A stretch of 64,000 nt of DNA from Methylomonas sp. LW13 (GTDB lineage: Bacteria; Pseudomonadota; Gammaproteobacteria; Methylococcales; Methylomonadaceae): NCBI RefSeq assembly GCF_016865255.1, contig NZ_CP033381.1, positions 4,836,001 to 4,900,000 on the forward strand, written 5' to 3'. This document shows, one piece after another, positions 51,917-61,505 of this stretch; the first letter of the stretch is position 1, and every line of letters begins with the position of its first letter. The notes beneath the pieces are model-generated. The model saw only the letters and a program-made list of their open reading frames with translations, had not been told where the DNA came from and made no database searches. Made by a program: the position numbers and the translations under genes.

Positions 51917-52948
51917 CTAACTTGGGTCGGGACCCTTTATCGCACTTATTTGGGAAAGCGCATCCGGCATTAAGTTTTGGACGATTTCCAAGAAATCTGC
52001 AGTTGCCAGATGCTTGGCCCGACGCAACAAAATGGGCACGGGGCTAGACGGCTCGTAGTCCGCATAATATTTACAAAGCGCATCCAACGTTCTCACCACA
52101 TCTTGGCGCGACTCAATGGCGCCGCTCACCGCTTTGGATTTAACGGGCTTTACCTCATCACCCGCCTCAGCGCTGCTGCCATCGTCGCTTGCCTCAGTCT
52201 CGGCGTCGTTGGACAACCGCGACCCCGCGTAATGATCGAAATCATCCCTGACTTCCTTCAGTAAAGCTTTCAACGGCGTCAATACCGCGCCTTGGCTGGC
52301 TCCGACTTTTTCGTTGACGAAAGCATCGATCCGCTCGACGATCTTGATACTGTCGACCAATGCCTGATAATTATCAGCTAACGCCGCGTCATCCATATCC
52401 AGAAAAGCCGCGTTGATAGCGCCGTTGTCTGGCTTTGTCATGCCCTTGGGCACTTCCAGCCGGTCGGTTGCGTACTGAATGTCACGCAAACAAAACCTGC
52501 CGATGGCTTTCGACTCGACCAGCACCGCCAAACTTAGAGGCCTGATTATCAGGTCGAAGCTGGCAAGCTCTTCCAAAATATTGATTCGCGACGTCGGATC
52601 CATGCCGTCGTCGGGATCGAGTTGAGGGTGTATGGAATCCCAATAACGGGTCAAGGACTCTTCCAGAAAGCTCAGTCCATCGCGAAAACCTCTCCAACCT
52701 TCAACATTGATCAGTGTCCGGATCAAGTACAAAATGACTTGCAAATCCTTGGAACGCTGCAATAACGCCAAAGCCTCCTTGTAGACCTCGCGCCAGTTAG
52801 GCGGCAACGCCTTCTCGCCAGAAAACTGATTTTCCGGGGTCCCTAAGATATTGGTGTCCAATGCCACCCTGGCATTGTCATACTCAAGGTTATCACCACA
52901 AGGCTGCTCCGCCGAAACGGGTTCTAGTAATCCGGACAAATCCGCCAT
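51917..52948 (-). CDS. tssA: T6SS assembly protein TssA
   Basis: 343 residues. It has the ImpA N-terminal domain (EQPCGDNLEYDNARVALDTN, YWDSIHPQLDPDDGMDPTSR) and a short C-terminal helical part (YEPSSPVPILLRRAKHLATA) of the kind that forms rings. It primes baseplate and sheath assembly. The ATG at 52948 has AGAGG 8 nt upstream; the open frame eight codons further is unlikely to be used. Confidence 0.94.
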   Translation of the reverse strand: MADLSGLLEPVSAEQPCGDNLEYDNARVALDTNILGTPENQFSGEKALPPNWREVYKEALALLQRSKDLQVILYLIRTLINVEGWRGFRDGLSFLEESLTRYWDSIHPQLDPDDGMDPTSRINILEELASFDLIIRPLSLAVLVESKAIGRFCLRDIQYATDRLEVPKGMTKPDNGAINAAFLDMDDAALADNYQALVDSIKIVERIDAFVNEKVGASQGAVLTPLKALLKEVRDDFDHYAGSRLSNDAETEASDDGSSAEAGDEVKPVKSKAVSGAIESRQDVVRTLDALCKYYADYEPSSPVPILLRRAKHLATADFLEIVQNLMPDALSQISAIKGPDPS

Positions 52949-53668
52949 TTTTAAGCCTCTATGGTAATCCAATTGTTAACATCAACCGATTGAAAAGCGG
53001 TAACGAAACCTTGTGCCTTGCGCCCCGTTTCTTACAATCGACCCAATTCTATAGTGCCCCGGACTTGTTACGCCTGTATTAAGCCCAAAACCAATTCGCA
53101 TTAGTCTAGTCGGTTTTTCATGTCACGCTTTAAACTAAAAAACCCTAAATGTCGCGGAATCTTATACCTATCAAGTTGCATTTGCTCATCAATAGATAAG
53201 GCATCGGGATCATTTAACATGCCAACTCATGAACCCTACGCCTACAAAACCGTAAGACATTGATATAACATGATTTAAAATTCAACCGGCGTGCTAAATC
53301 ACAACATGCACACACCATTGCAGCGCCAAATCGGCACGATATTTCGTAACGGATACGATATTCGGTACTTGCGGTGCCTGGCTACCGCGAGGGGAAATAC
53401 CGTTTTCCATTGAAAAAATCCGTCCATTGTTTCGTGGTGCAAAAGCCTCTCGCGCTCTAGCGTCGCCGAATGCTCACATCGGCTGCTTCACATCTTGGGT
53501 CTATCTATACTAAGCTAAGCGCACGTTGACAGCCATTCCCCAAAGACACTACCAACCACAACCGTCCATCTGAGAATCTACGCGCTTATAAGATTGTTGA
53601 AGCGTATTTCTTCCTAAAGATACCGAGACCTAAGAATCCGGACGTAAGGGCAGCATCCTGATTTCGGC
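52949..53668. other. 720-bp intergenic gap inside the T6SS locus
   Basis: No convincing coding frame on either strand. It must hold the promoter of the tssA-clpV operon and the 3' end of the fha-pppA operon. Stops are dense in all frames. I found no clear hairpin with a T run and no good sigma-54 site. It may be the footprint of a lost gene (for example a kinase or regulator). Confidence 0.5.
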
Positions 53669-55216
53669 TTAACCACTAAATTCGGCGATTAATACGGTAA
53701 TATTATCTCGACCGCTTCTGCTCAAAGCTTGGTTAATCAGGGCTTCGGCGGCCGACTGGCAACTGCCTGAGCCCATCAATTCCGCAATTTCGGCTTCCGA
53801 TAATTCTTTATCCAAGCCGTCGCTACAGAGCAGATAACGATCACCGCCGGCAGCCTGAAAGCGCAGCACATCCAACGCCAGCGTCAATTGCCCACCCACC
53901 GCGCGGGTAATCACATTCGCTCCCACTTGCTGGGCCGCCACTTCCCGGGTCATAACACCAGAATCCATCAATTCGTCGATCAAGGTATGGTCGCGGGTAA
54001 TCTGCGTAAACTCGCCTTGGCGTAATTGGTATAAACGGCTATCTCCCGCCCAAATGGCGGCGCACTGGTCACCCTTGGCCAGCAAGGCGACTACCGTGGT
54101 TCCGACAATACTGCCTTGCTGAATGCCCGAAGCAAAACGGCATAAATCGTCGTTAATCTTATGTAATTTGCGGGAAACGGCTTCGACCTGATTATCCAGG
54201 TTTTCGGTAAATTCCAACGTCGATAAAGAATCCACCACCAAGCGGCTGGCAACATCGCCGGATTGATGCCCCCCCATGCCATCAGCAACCACCCACAGCC
54301 CCAGTGACGGGCAATCGAGCAAAGCATCCTCATTGTGCTTACGCTTATTGCCGACCACCGTAACCCCGTAGGAAGCCCACTTTGTCGAGTTCGGAAGCGT
54401 TATGTCCTGGCTCGCCGTTGCGCCTACCGCAGAGGCGCTCGGCTCTCTCTCGATTTTTTTGACGCTTTGGTCTTGGCGATAGCTCTGCACATGCCAAGAT
54501 CTACCAGCCTGCGGCATACCCTGCAAAAAACTCGCGTAAGCATCGATAGGCGGCAAGCCTTCGCAAATCAGCAGATTGGGGCGATTCGACTGGCCACCTT
54601 CACTTGCCCAAATACTGTAACCCGGCATAAAGCGATCCAACAAACGCTGACTCAAGTGCGGAAACACTACATCCGTCTGATCCTGCCCCTCCAAATCGAA
54701 ACGAAATGCGAGCTTGCCGTTAGATACCCCGAATCCGCCGCTAGAATCAGCTTGAAAATACTGCGGTGTCAGGCTGTCAGCCGAACCGATTTCCATCAGC
54801 CCCTTATCAAACTGGTCCAGATCACAGGAGTCATTCAACACTGATAGCGCAGCGTCTTCCAATTGTGCAAACCATGCCGATTCCGGCGAAAACAATGACA
54901 ACAAAGACTCCGCACTGACGGCTTGCGCCAACGTCAACGGATAATAGCGACCGACCCTATCCACACTGGGCATCATGACACCGGCCCAAGCACTCCCACC
55001 GCACACGCCAGGTCTCAAAGCAAAGCGCCAAAGCGGGCTAACCAAAAACAAGGATAACCAACTCTCTCCTAATGTTTCCTGACTGGAACGCATCGACGCC
55101 TGTAACCACTGGTCCCATGGCTCGATAAAGTGCCTGGGCAGCCGCCGACTGACAAAATCGCCAAGGCCCGGCACTTTTCCGAAAAAGCCGACGCTCAACC
55201 CATCCATAGAACTCAT
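53669..55216 (-). CDS. tagF: TagF-PppA fusion: T6SS regulator with PP2C phosphatase
   Basis: 515 residues. Residues about 1-210 are TagF/ImpM (VGFFGKVPGLGDFVSRRLPR, WRFALRPGVCGGSAWAGVMM); residues about 270-510 are a PP2C phosphatase like PppA (GNKRKHNEDALL, VVADGMGGHQSGDVASRL, IWAGDSRLYQLRQG, RDNITVLIAEF), with the metal-binding Asp residues present. In the threonine-phosphorylation pathway PppA opposes kinase PpkA and TagF represses activity. The start overlaps the tssM stop (ATGA). Confidence 0.94.
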   Translation of the reverse strand: MSSMDGLSVGFFGKVPGLGDFVSRRLPRHFIEPWDQWLQASMRSSQETLGESWLSLFLVSPLWRFALRPGVCGGSAWAGVMMPSVDRVGRYYPLTLAQAVSAESLLSLFSPESAWFAQLEDAALSVLNDSCDLDQFDKGLMEIGSADSLTPQYFQADSSGGFGVSNGKLAFRFDLEGQDQTDVVFPHLSQRLLDRFMPGYSIWASEGGQSNRPNLLICEGLPPIDAYASFLQGMPQAGRSWHVQSYRQDQSVKKIEREPSASAVGATASQDITLPNSTKWASYGVTVVGNKRKHNEDALLDCPSLGLWVVADGMGGHQSGDVASRLVVDSLSTLEFTENLDNQVEAVSRKLHKINDDLCRFASGIQQGSIVGTTVVALLAKGDQCAAIWAGDSRLYQLRQGEFTQITRDHTLIDELMDSGVMTREVAAQQVGANVITRAVGGQLTLALDVLRFQAAGGDRYLLCSDGLDKELSEAEIAELMGSGSCQSAAEALINQALSRSGRDNITVLIAEFSG

Positions 55217-58200
55217 AGTGACTCCGGACAACGAAAGCTTTGATATTCGCTGATGCCAAATGGATTATTGACACTGGCCGCGCGCAACTCAAATTTCGCG
55301 GTATAACCTTCAAGTTGTACGGTCAAATTAAAGCGGTCCGGCAGGCCAGTGGGTTGGATGTTGAATTCGTCGAACATCCTGAACAATGCCCAGGCCCCTT
55401 CCTTAGATTTGCTGACTTGTTTGCCGTCCAAACCTTCGAACACCACTCTGACCCCGGCACTATTATTGGTGCCGGGCCACTGAAACTTGGTGAGTTGCTC
55501 AGGACCGTGGCGGTAAACCAACTCCTGGCCTTCGACATTTAATCTGAAGGTGCTGACTTTGTCGTCCAAGGCCAAGGGTTTTAACTCGAATTGCACTTGC
55601 GGCACCGCGCCGCCGCCGGGAAAAAATGCGTCACGAATTTTCGATGCAATCTGAAACTGGCGAATACTGGCTGCCGATAAGCCTAAAGCCTTATCAGAAC
55701 TAAGCTCCTGCCACTGCACCGCTGCGGTATCGACAAATGCCTTGAGGTTAGCGTTAAAAAACTGATCGACAATCCCGTTAGCGGCAAACACTTTGCCGAA
55801 ATCAGCCATCAACACGTCCTGCTGAGTATTTTTCGCAAACGGATAACGGCCAGCCAAAGCACTTTTGCAGGGCATCGTCACCGCTGTTTTCAACATTTCG
55901 TTGAGTTGCCCTTTCGCGCCGGTTTTGATTTGTTGCCCGCCCGTGCTGGTCAACGCATTCAGCGAGGCTGCAACCGGACCGGGCAAACGGGCAAATTCCA
56001 TTTTGGCTGCTTGCAGAGGGTCAACACCGCCGCCGGCAAATCGCGCCGCTTCGGTAGACAAGGCTTGACCGCCACTATTAGGTGCCGACCCAATCTGCAT
56101 CAGATAATCGTGCAGATTTTTGATACTCGCCATCGTCGCATTGATCGGAGCAGGCCTGTCGGCAGCGCCCCGCACTTGCATATTGTAAGGTTCGAAGTAA
56201 GTTTCCAATGCATTGACCGGATCGACGCCACCGTCGCTTTGTTTTGCCATCGCCAGCAGTTTTTGGGTAGCAGCCTCCGGAACCGCCAAGGCTCCGCCGG
56301 TGGATTTTGCCAACGCATCGGCCAATTCGGACGAGAGCTTGCTTAACGCGGTATTTTTTTCGACCAACTCCAACAAAAGCTTCAATGGCGAATCGGGGCG
56401 CGACAGCAGATCCAGCGTATCTACCAGCTGATTATTGCTGGGCTGCGGGCGGAACTTAACCGCCGTCAGCACGCTATCCCAGGTCTTTTGGTAATCTCCC
56501 AAATACAGGCGTTTGAAATCGCTATATAAACGATCAATTTCGATAGGGGTACTTGCGCCGTTTACGCCAAGTACCCAATTTTGTTCGCTGGCTTCCTTGA
56601 CGTAAACCATGCCTTTTTTCAGAAATAGCTCCGTATAACCGTAACTGCTAAACAAACCGGGTACCACCAACGTATCCAATTCCTTGCCGTTCGCGGTAAA
56701 CACTCGGCCGCCGTTCGGCGCTAATTGTCCGGCAACCGAAATGTCGTGACTGCGATCAAACAGCGCCTCACTTTTAAAACGGCTATAAAGTTGATTGACC
56801 AGAGGAATTTGCGTCAATTTATTACGCACTGCGTCGACAAAACTGTTATCGATAGCAGCTGGATCCAAATTCAAAGCCAACAAATTATCCAGATGTAACT
56901 GTAATTTGGCTTGGGTCTCCGGGTCGGTGGCGAACATTTGCTCCCAATCCAATTTCACCCAAGGCTGTGCAACCTTTGCGTCCATCCGTTGCGGCTCGCC
57001 GAACATCAGATAAACACGCAATAATTGGTAAAGTACATCCAGATTTTTGCCTTCATCGCTTTGCATACGCTCTTTCAAGCGTAGCGTAATCAAGGCTTGA
57101 AAATTTTCACGAAGCAAGCGCTGATAGGCAATATCGATGGCTGAATCGATTTTGTCGCCTTGGTATAAACCAAAACCGCTGCTCCAGCCGGTTTGTGCAT
57201 ACACGTCTTTGGCGGCTTGTAAGGCATTAAGCTTGGGCAACAAGGCCAAAAAACCGGAGCGCGAATCGGTGGGAACAAGATTACTGGCTCGGTAAATTTC
57301 TACCTGTTTTTCGACATCGGCAATCGCCGACTTATTCGTGGCAAAACTGACCATCCACACCACTACCGCTATCGCCACAAGCGCAAAGGTGGCGGCGAAG
57401 CCGGCGAGGTTCATCAAACGAAAACGCCGCTCGACCTTTGGATCCACGCCAACCAATTCGGCTTCGGGAAACACGACTTGCTTCAGAAGCTTAGTCAGAA
57501 AATAGCTTTTACCGCGCCCGGTCATTAACGGTGTTGCTTGCCTTTCCAATCTAAAGCTTGAGGCCAACGCCGCCATCACTCTATCTATCGGCGTACCCTC
57601 TTGGGTGCCGCTGCTGAAATAAACGCCGCGCAACAAGAAAGGCTCTTCGTAGCGATTGGTGGCAAATGCGGCATCCAGAAACCCGGTTGCCACCGATTTG
57701 AACAGCATCATTTGTTGCGGAAAATCGAAAATAGCCGTACGCCGCTGCACATCGCGCTCTTCCTGGATACGCTTCAAACGGCGTTGTACCAACCTCTCGG
57801 TCAATTCGTCATAGGCCTTTTCGAATTGCACCAAGTGAGCGGCCAGATCTTCTTTATCGTTGTCGGCACGAATAAACGTCTCACCCCACACCTGGCTACG
57901 CTCGTCTTCGGTTAAATTGGCGAAAAAATCGCTAAATCCCGCCACGAGGTCCACTTTCGTGAACAGCACGTAGACAGGCAATTGCACACCCAGTTGCGCA
58001 TTAAGCTCCGTAATCCGCCGCCTGATTGCTGCGGCATGTTGGCGTAATTCTTCCTCGGTCTGCTGAATTAAATCACTGACACTCACCGCCACAAATACCC
58101 CGTTCAGAGGGCGGCGTGGTCGATATTTTTTTAACAGCTGCAAGAAACCGTGCCAGGCGGTAGCATCCACTTCTTGATGGCTATCTTGGGTGGTGTAGCG

Positions 58201-58761
58201 ACCGGCAGTATCCAATAACACCGCTTCGTCGGCGAACCACCAATCACAATCTCGCGTGCCACTAACGCCTTTTACCGAATGCTTGCCCAAGCGTTCGGCC
58301 AAAGGAAAATGTAATCCGGAATTGATTAATGCTGTGGTTTTGCCGGAGCCCGGCGCACCGATAATGGCGTACCAAGGCAATTCGTAAAGATACTGCTTCC
58401 GACCGTGTTGTTTCGCACTGGTAGTTTTCAGTAAAGCCAAAGCCTCATCGAAACCGCGATTCAGCACATCCAGCTCGGCCGCCGAGGCCGATTGCGCATC
58501 GTTTGCATCATTGCCGCCAGCCAAATCGGCCATCAAACGTTGCTCGCGTTTGCGCGATAACAGCCACGCGACCAAGCGGTAAAGCAACCAACATCCGACT
58601 ATGACGCTTATCGTTATAACCCGGCTTAAATCGGTCTCCAACGGCACACTGCCGGCAATTGCGATTAAAGGCCCGATAAACCAAATCAGTACCGACAAAA
58701 TCACGATACCGATCAGTTCAAGCACCCACTTTGTTTTAAAAAAACTGATTATCCGTTCCAC
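55213..58761 (-). CDS. tssM: T6SS membrane complex protein TssM (IcmF)
   Basis: 1182 residues. Two N-terminal membrane helices (WVLELIGIVILSVLIWFIGP and VITISVIVGCWLLYRLVAWL), a cytoplasmic NTPase-like domain with Walker A GAPGSGKTTALINSG at about 130, a third helix near 440 (FALVAIAVVVWMVSFATN), then a large periplasmic part that contacts TssJ. Its stop overlaps tagF. Confidence 0.96.
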   Translation of the reverse strand: MERIISFFKTKWVLELIGIVILSVLIWFIGPLIAIAGSVPLETDLSRVITISVIVGCWLLYRLVAWLLSRKREQRLMADLAGGNDANDAQSASAAELDVLNRGFDEALALLKTTSAKQHGRKQYLYELPWYAIIGAPGSGKTTALINSGLHFPLAERLGKHSVKGVSGTRDCDWWFADEAVLLDTAGRYTTQDSHQEVDATAWHGFLQLLKKYRPRRPLNGVFVAVSVSDLIQQTEEELRQHAAAIRRRITELNAQLGVQLPVYVLFTKVDLVAGFSDFFANLTEDERSQVWGETFIRADNDKEDLAAHLVQFEKAYDELTERLVQRRLKRIQEERDVQRRTAIFDFPQQMMLFKSVATGFLDAAFATNRYEEPFLLRGVYFSSGTQEGTPIDRVMAALASSFRLERQATPLMTGRGKSYFLTKLLKQVVFPEAELVGVDPKVERRFRLMNLAGFAATFALVAIAVVVWMVSFATNKSAIADVEKQVEIYRASNLVPTDSRSGFLALLPKLNALQAAKDVYAQTGWSSGFGLYQGDKIDSAIDIAYQRLLRENFQALITLRLKERMQSDEGKNLDVLYQLLRVYLMFGEPQRMDAKVAQPWVKLDWEQMFATDPETQAKLQLHLDNLLALNLDPAAIDNSFVDAVRNKLTQIPLVNQLYSRFKSEALFDRSHDISVAGQLAPNGGRVFTANGKELDTLVVPGLFSSYGYTELFLKKGMVYVKEASEQNWVLGVNGASTPIEIDRLYSDFKRLYLGDYQKTWDSVLTAVKFRPQPSNNQLVDTLDLLSRPDSPLKLLLELVEKNTALSKLSSELADALAKSTGGALAVPEAATQKLLAMAKQSDGGVDPVNALETYFEPYNMQVRGAADRPAPINATMASIKNLHDYLMQIGSAPNSGGQALSTEAARFAGGGVDPLQAAKMEFARLPGPVAASLNALTSTGGQQIKTGAKGQLNEMLKTAVTMPCKSALAGRYPFAKNTQQDVLMADFGKVFAANGIVDQFFNANLKAFVDTAAVQWQELSSDKALGLSAASIRQFQIASKIRDAFFPGGGAVPQVQFELKPLALDDKVSTFRLNVEGQELVYRHGPEQLTKFQWPGTNNSAGVRVVFEGLDGKQVSKSKEGAWALFRMFDEFNIQPTGLPDRFNLTVQLEGYTAKFELRAASVNNPFGISEYQSFRCPESL

Positions 58762-58770
58762 GCGGTATTC

Positions 58771-60081
58771 TCACTTAATCAAGATGTCGACGCGCCGATT
58801 TAGGGCTCGATGTTCAGGCGTATCATTGGGTTCCAAAGGCTCGCCGTCAGCCCGGCCTTCCGCTCTGGCCGAGCCTTTTAGTTGAGCGGATGCGGTCAAA
58901 ATTGCCAGGACGTTTTTAGCGCGTGCCGCAGACAAATGCCAATTGGACGGAAAGCGGGCCGACACAATGGGCTTGTCGTCGGTATGCCCGGTTACCAAAA
59001 TCGAGTCTTGTTCATTCTCGAGTTCTTTGGCGATTTTTTTCAACATCGGTAAAAACTCCGGTTTAACTTGATCGCTACCGGAGGGGAAGGAATTACGAAC
59101 GCGAATGATGCTATCGTCGACCACTTCGACCATATTCTGGGCAATTTCATCGCGTAATAACGGTTTAAAGCGTTCCAATCTGTTGGCGATAACCGGTGCA
59201 GACGGAGTGATCGTAGCGGCCGTTGCCATTTGTACCGGCTCCTTGGCCAATTTCAGTAACTCCCGATAGGCAGGATCGGATGCCGAATTAATAAAAAACG
59301 CAAACCCCAGATAACAAAGCAGCAACAGGCCACCTGCTACGCTGGCGAACACCCATAAGGGCACTTGCGTTATCAACGAGCTATTTCCGCTTTTTTGCCC
59401 TTGCCAGCGTAGCGACAGCTCCGTTGGAAAATCCCCTCTTACTCGCTGGATTAATTGGTACAACTCAAGCCGTTGTTTTTCCAATTCGTTGGCGCCATTG
59501 GCCATGACCCGATATTTACCTTCGAATCCAAAACTTAACAACACATAGCAAAGCTCGATGAGCGGCAAATTTTGCGCGGGCTGTTTCACCAGATGTTCGA
59601 GTATTTGGAAGAAGCGTTCACCGCCCCAGGCTTCTTTATGAAATAGGATAAGCAGGCTTTGATGCCCCCAATTACTTTGTGAGCCCCAAGGCGTGTTTTG
59701 GATAATTTCATCCAGAAAAGTACACAAATCGTAGCTCGCCATACGCATGGTTTCTTGCTGAAACCCTGCATTCAAGCCACGGTTCTCGAATTCTCTGACT
59801 TCTTTAGCCAACTTTTGCTTTAGTTCATCAACTCCAGAATAGCTAACGGTTGTTCTGAGCCTAGCCGCCAAGGACAGAATGCCGGCTGATAAAGTCAATA
59901 ATGAACCGCTATCCGCTCCGGAAAGCACACTGAGCGACGGAATGTTGATATTTGAGGTCTGCTGCTGGGGCGGCGGAGATGGCGGTATTTGTGTCACTGA
60001 TGGCTGCTGCGGCATTCGTCCACCTGGCGAAGGCCGCAACACTGTTTTGTCGTCATCGCCGAAAGGTCCTTGTTGCACCAT
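58771..60081 (-). CDS. tssL: T6SS membrane complex protein TssL with OmpA domain
   Basis: 436 residues. Pro/Gln-rich start; DotU/TssL domain at about 60-230 (YDLCTFLDEIIQNTPWGSQS, SNWGHQSLLILFHKEAWGG, FEGKYRV); one membrane helix (VPLWVFASVAGGLLLLCYLG); and a C-terminal OmpA-like peptidoglycan-binding domain (ILVTGHTDDKPIVSARFPSN, LSAARAKNVL, ALNRRVDILI). The fused anchor means no separate TagL is needed. It starts 4 bp after tssK. Confidence 0.96.
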   Translation of the reverse strand: MVQQGPFGDDDKTVLRPSPGGRMPQQPSVTQIPPSPPPQQQTSNINIPSLSVLSGADSGSLLTLSAGILSLAARLRTTVSYSGVDELKQKLAKEVREFENRGLNAGFQQETMRMASYDLCTFLDEIIQNTPWGSQSNWGHQSLLILFHKEAWGGERFFQILEHLVKQPAQNLPLIELCYVLLSFGFEGKYRVMANGANELEKQRLELYQLIQRVRGDFPTELSLRWQGQKSGNSSLITQVPLWVFASVAGGLLLLCYLGFAFFINSASDPAYRELLKLAKEPVQMATAATITPSAPVIANRLERFKPLLRDEIAQNMVEVVDDSIIRVRNSFPSGSDQVKPEFLPMLKKIAKELENEQDSILVTGHTDDKPIVSARFPSNWHLSAARAKNVLAILTASAQLKGSARAEGRADGEPLEPNDTPEHRALNRRVDILIK

Positions 60082-60085
60082 GTCA

Positions 60086-61426
60086 TCACCCTTTTTTTAT
60101 TGCCCAGAATTCCAACTCCAATCCCGGAAAATTACCACCAATATGAAAGGCAAAACCGCCGGAATCCATCATCTTCTTCCAGTATGGGCTTTGCTTATCC
60201 AATTCGAAATAAGAACATCCGGCGTGATACGGCAATTGCCTTGGGGCAACGGGCAAAGGATGAATTGAAATACCGGGCAGGGCAGCAGTGACCAATTGCG
60301 TGATCTCTTCCACCGGGCCAATTTTCACCTGCGGAGGGAAATGCGTGCGCAACATCTCCGAAGATACTTGCGCACTGGCAGCCAATACGTAGATTGCCTG
60401 CTCCAATAATTTCACATCGGGGCGACCCGAGTAATAAACCGACTGGCTATGTTTGGTTAACGGAATTTGAATCGCATTTTGTTCAAGCACCATGCTTAAC
60501 AGGCGCCGTAGCTCATCAATTAACGGGATAAAGCAAATACGCAAGTCGTCATGCCTATATTCGGGCAACACTGCGGGTCGCTTATTTTGACGGTAGAAGG
60601 TTGCTAGATCTCCCATCAACTGCAGGCCCAAGGAAAACAAAGTTTCCGGATGTAGCAGCGCATCCCCCGCCAAATGTGCCAGCAAGGGTTCGTAACGATT
60701 GATGGTTTGCAGCAACATAAAGTCTGCAACCTCTGCGACGCCTGCACCTTGAGACGTTCCCGCCACGCGGGCTGCCAACGCCTCCCCTCTGGTATGCAGC
60801 AGACCTTGCAACTCCCGGACGAAGCCGTTCAAAATACTACTGGCTGAAGACTGCAGCACCACGGGAATGTATTTCTCATCCAGTACGACTGTTTTGTCGG
60901 CGCGCACCTCAACGATATTGGCGACCCCTAAGCACAGATAGCCTGATCTTTCTTGGTTGCCAAGCATAAGTCTCGGACGAATACTGCCTATTTGCACGGG
61001 ATAACGAGCGTCGTACCCTGCATTGTTGTCTCTGACATCCCTATGAGTGATGCGGTATCTCGCCAATCCATCGGGGTTATTGTCGCTATCAACTTCAACA
61101 GAGTCAGGACGACTCAGCGGCAATGCTAAATACACTACTTCATTTGCAACGTCTTCAGAGACATCAAGTGGTAGCGGTAGTTCGTCCTCGTTTGGCAAAT
61201 GGAATGGGGTACCATCCTGGAAAATCCCTCTAGCAGCTGCCAGAGTGATTTTTCCTATCGCCAATTGTCCTGCATCTAGTTTTAGCGACGAAAATCCCCA
61301 ATCATAAGCCCTGATTCCATAGCAACGACCATCAATACGACTTTCAAGATAACGATCATGTTGTTGAAAGTGCTGAGGTCTAAGGAACATGCCTTCTGAC
61401 CAAACAATCCGGTTATTGATTGACAT
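60086..61426 (-). CDS. tssK: T6SS baseplate-membrane connector TssK
   Basis: 446 residues. The start INNRIVWSEGMFLRPQHFQQ then HDRYLE is diagnostic for TssK, as is YEPLLAHLAGDALLHPETLF. It links the TssFGE baseplate to the TssL cytoplasmic domain. Full length. Confidence 0.96.
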   Translation of the reverse strand: MSINNRIVWSEGMFLRPQHFQQHDRYLESRIDGRCYGIRAYDWGFSSLKLDAGQLAIGKITLAAARGIFQDGTPFHLPNEDELPLPLDVSEDVANEVVYLALPLSRPDSVEVDSDNNPDGLARYRITHRDVRDNNAGYDARYPVQIGSIRPRLMLGNQERSGYLCLGVANIVEVRADKTVVLDEKYIPVVLQSSASSILNGFVRELQGLLHTRGEALAARVAGTSQGAGVAEVADFMLLQTINRYEPLLAHLAGDALLHPETLFSLGLQLMGDLATFYRQNKRPAVLPEYRHDDLRICFIPLIDELRRLLSMVLEQNAIQIPLTKHSQSVYYSGRPDVKLLEQAIYVLAASAQVSSEMLRTHFPPQVKIGPVEEITQLVTAALPGISIHPLPVAPRQLPYHAGCSYFELDKQSPYWKKMMDSGGFAFHIGGNFPGLELEFWAIKKG

Positions 61427-61505
61427 ACTCTATTCGGTACCGTTTATTATTTATTAACAATGACTTATGAAATTTTCGCTACCAATTCAATTGAGTTGCA
61501 AACTT

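Noticed and set aside
52973-53110. Sigma-54 promoter for tssA or hcp
   Set aside because: GGCAC-like strings exist near 53010-53060 on the minus strand but none has a TTGC element at the right spacing.
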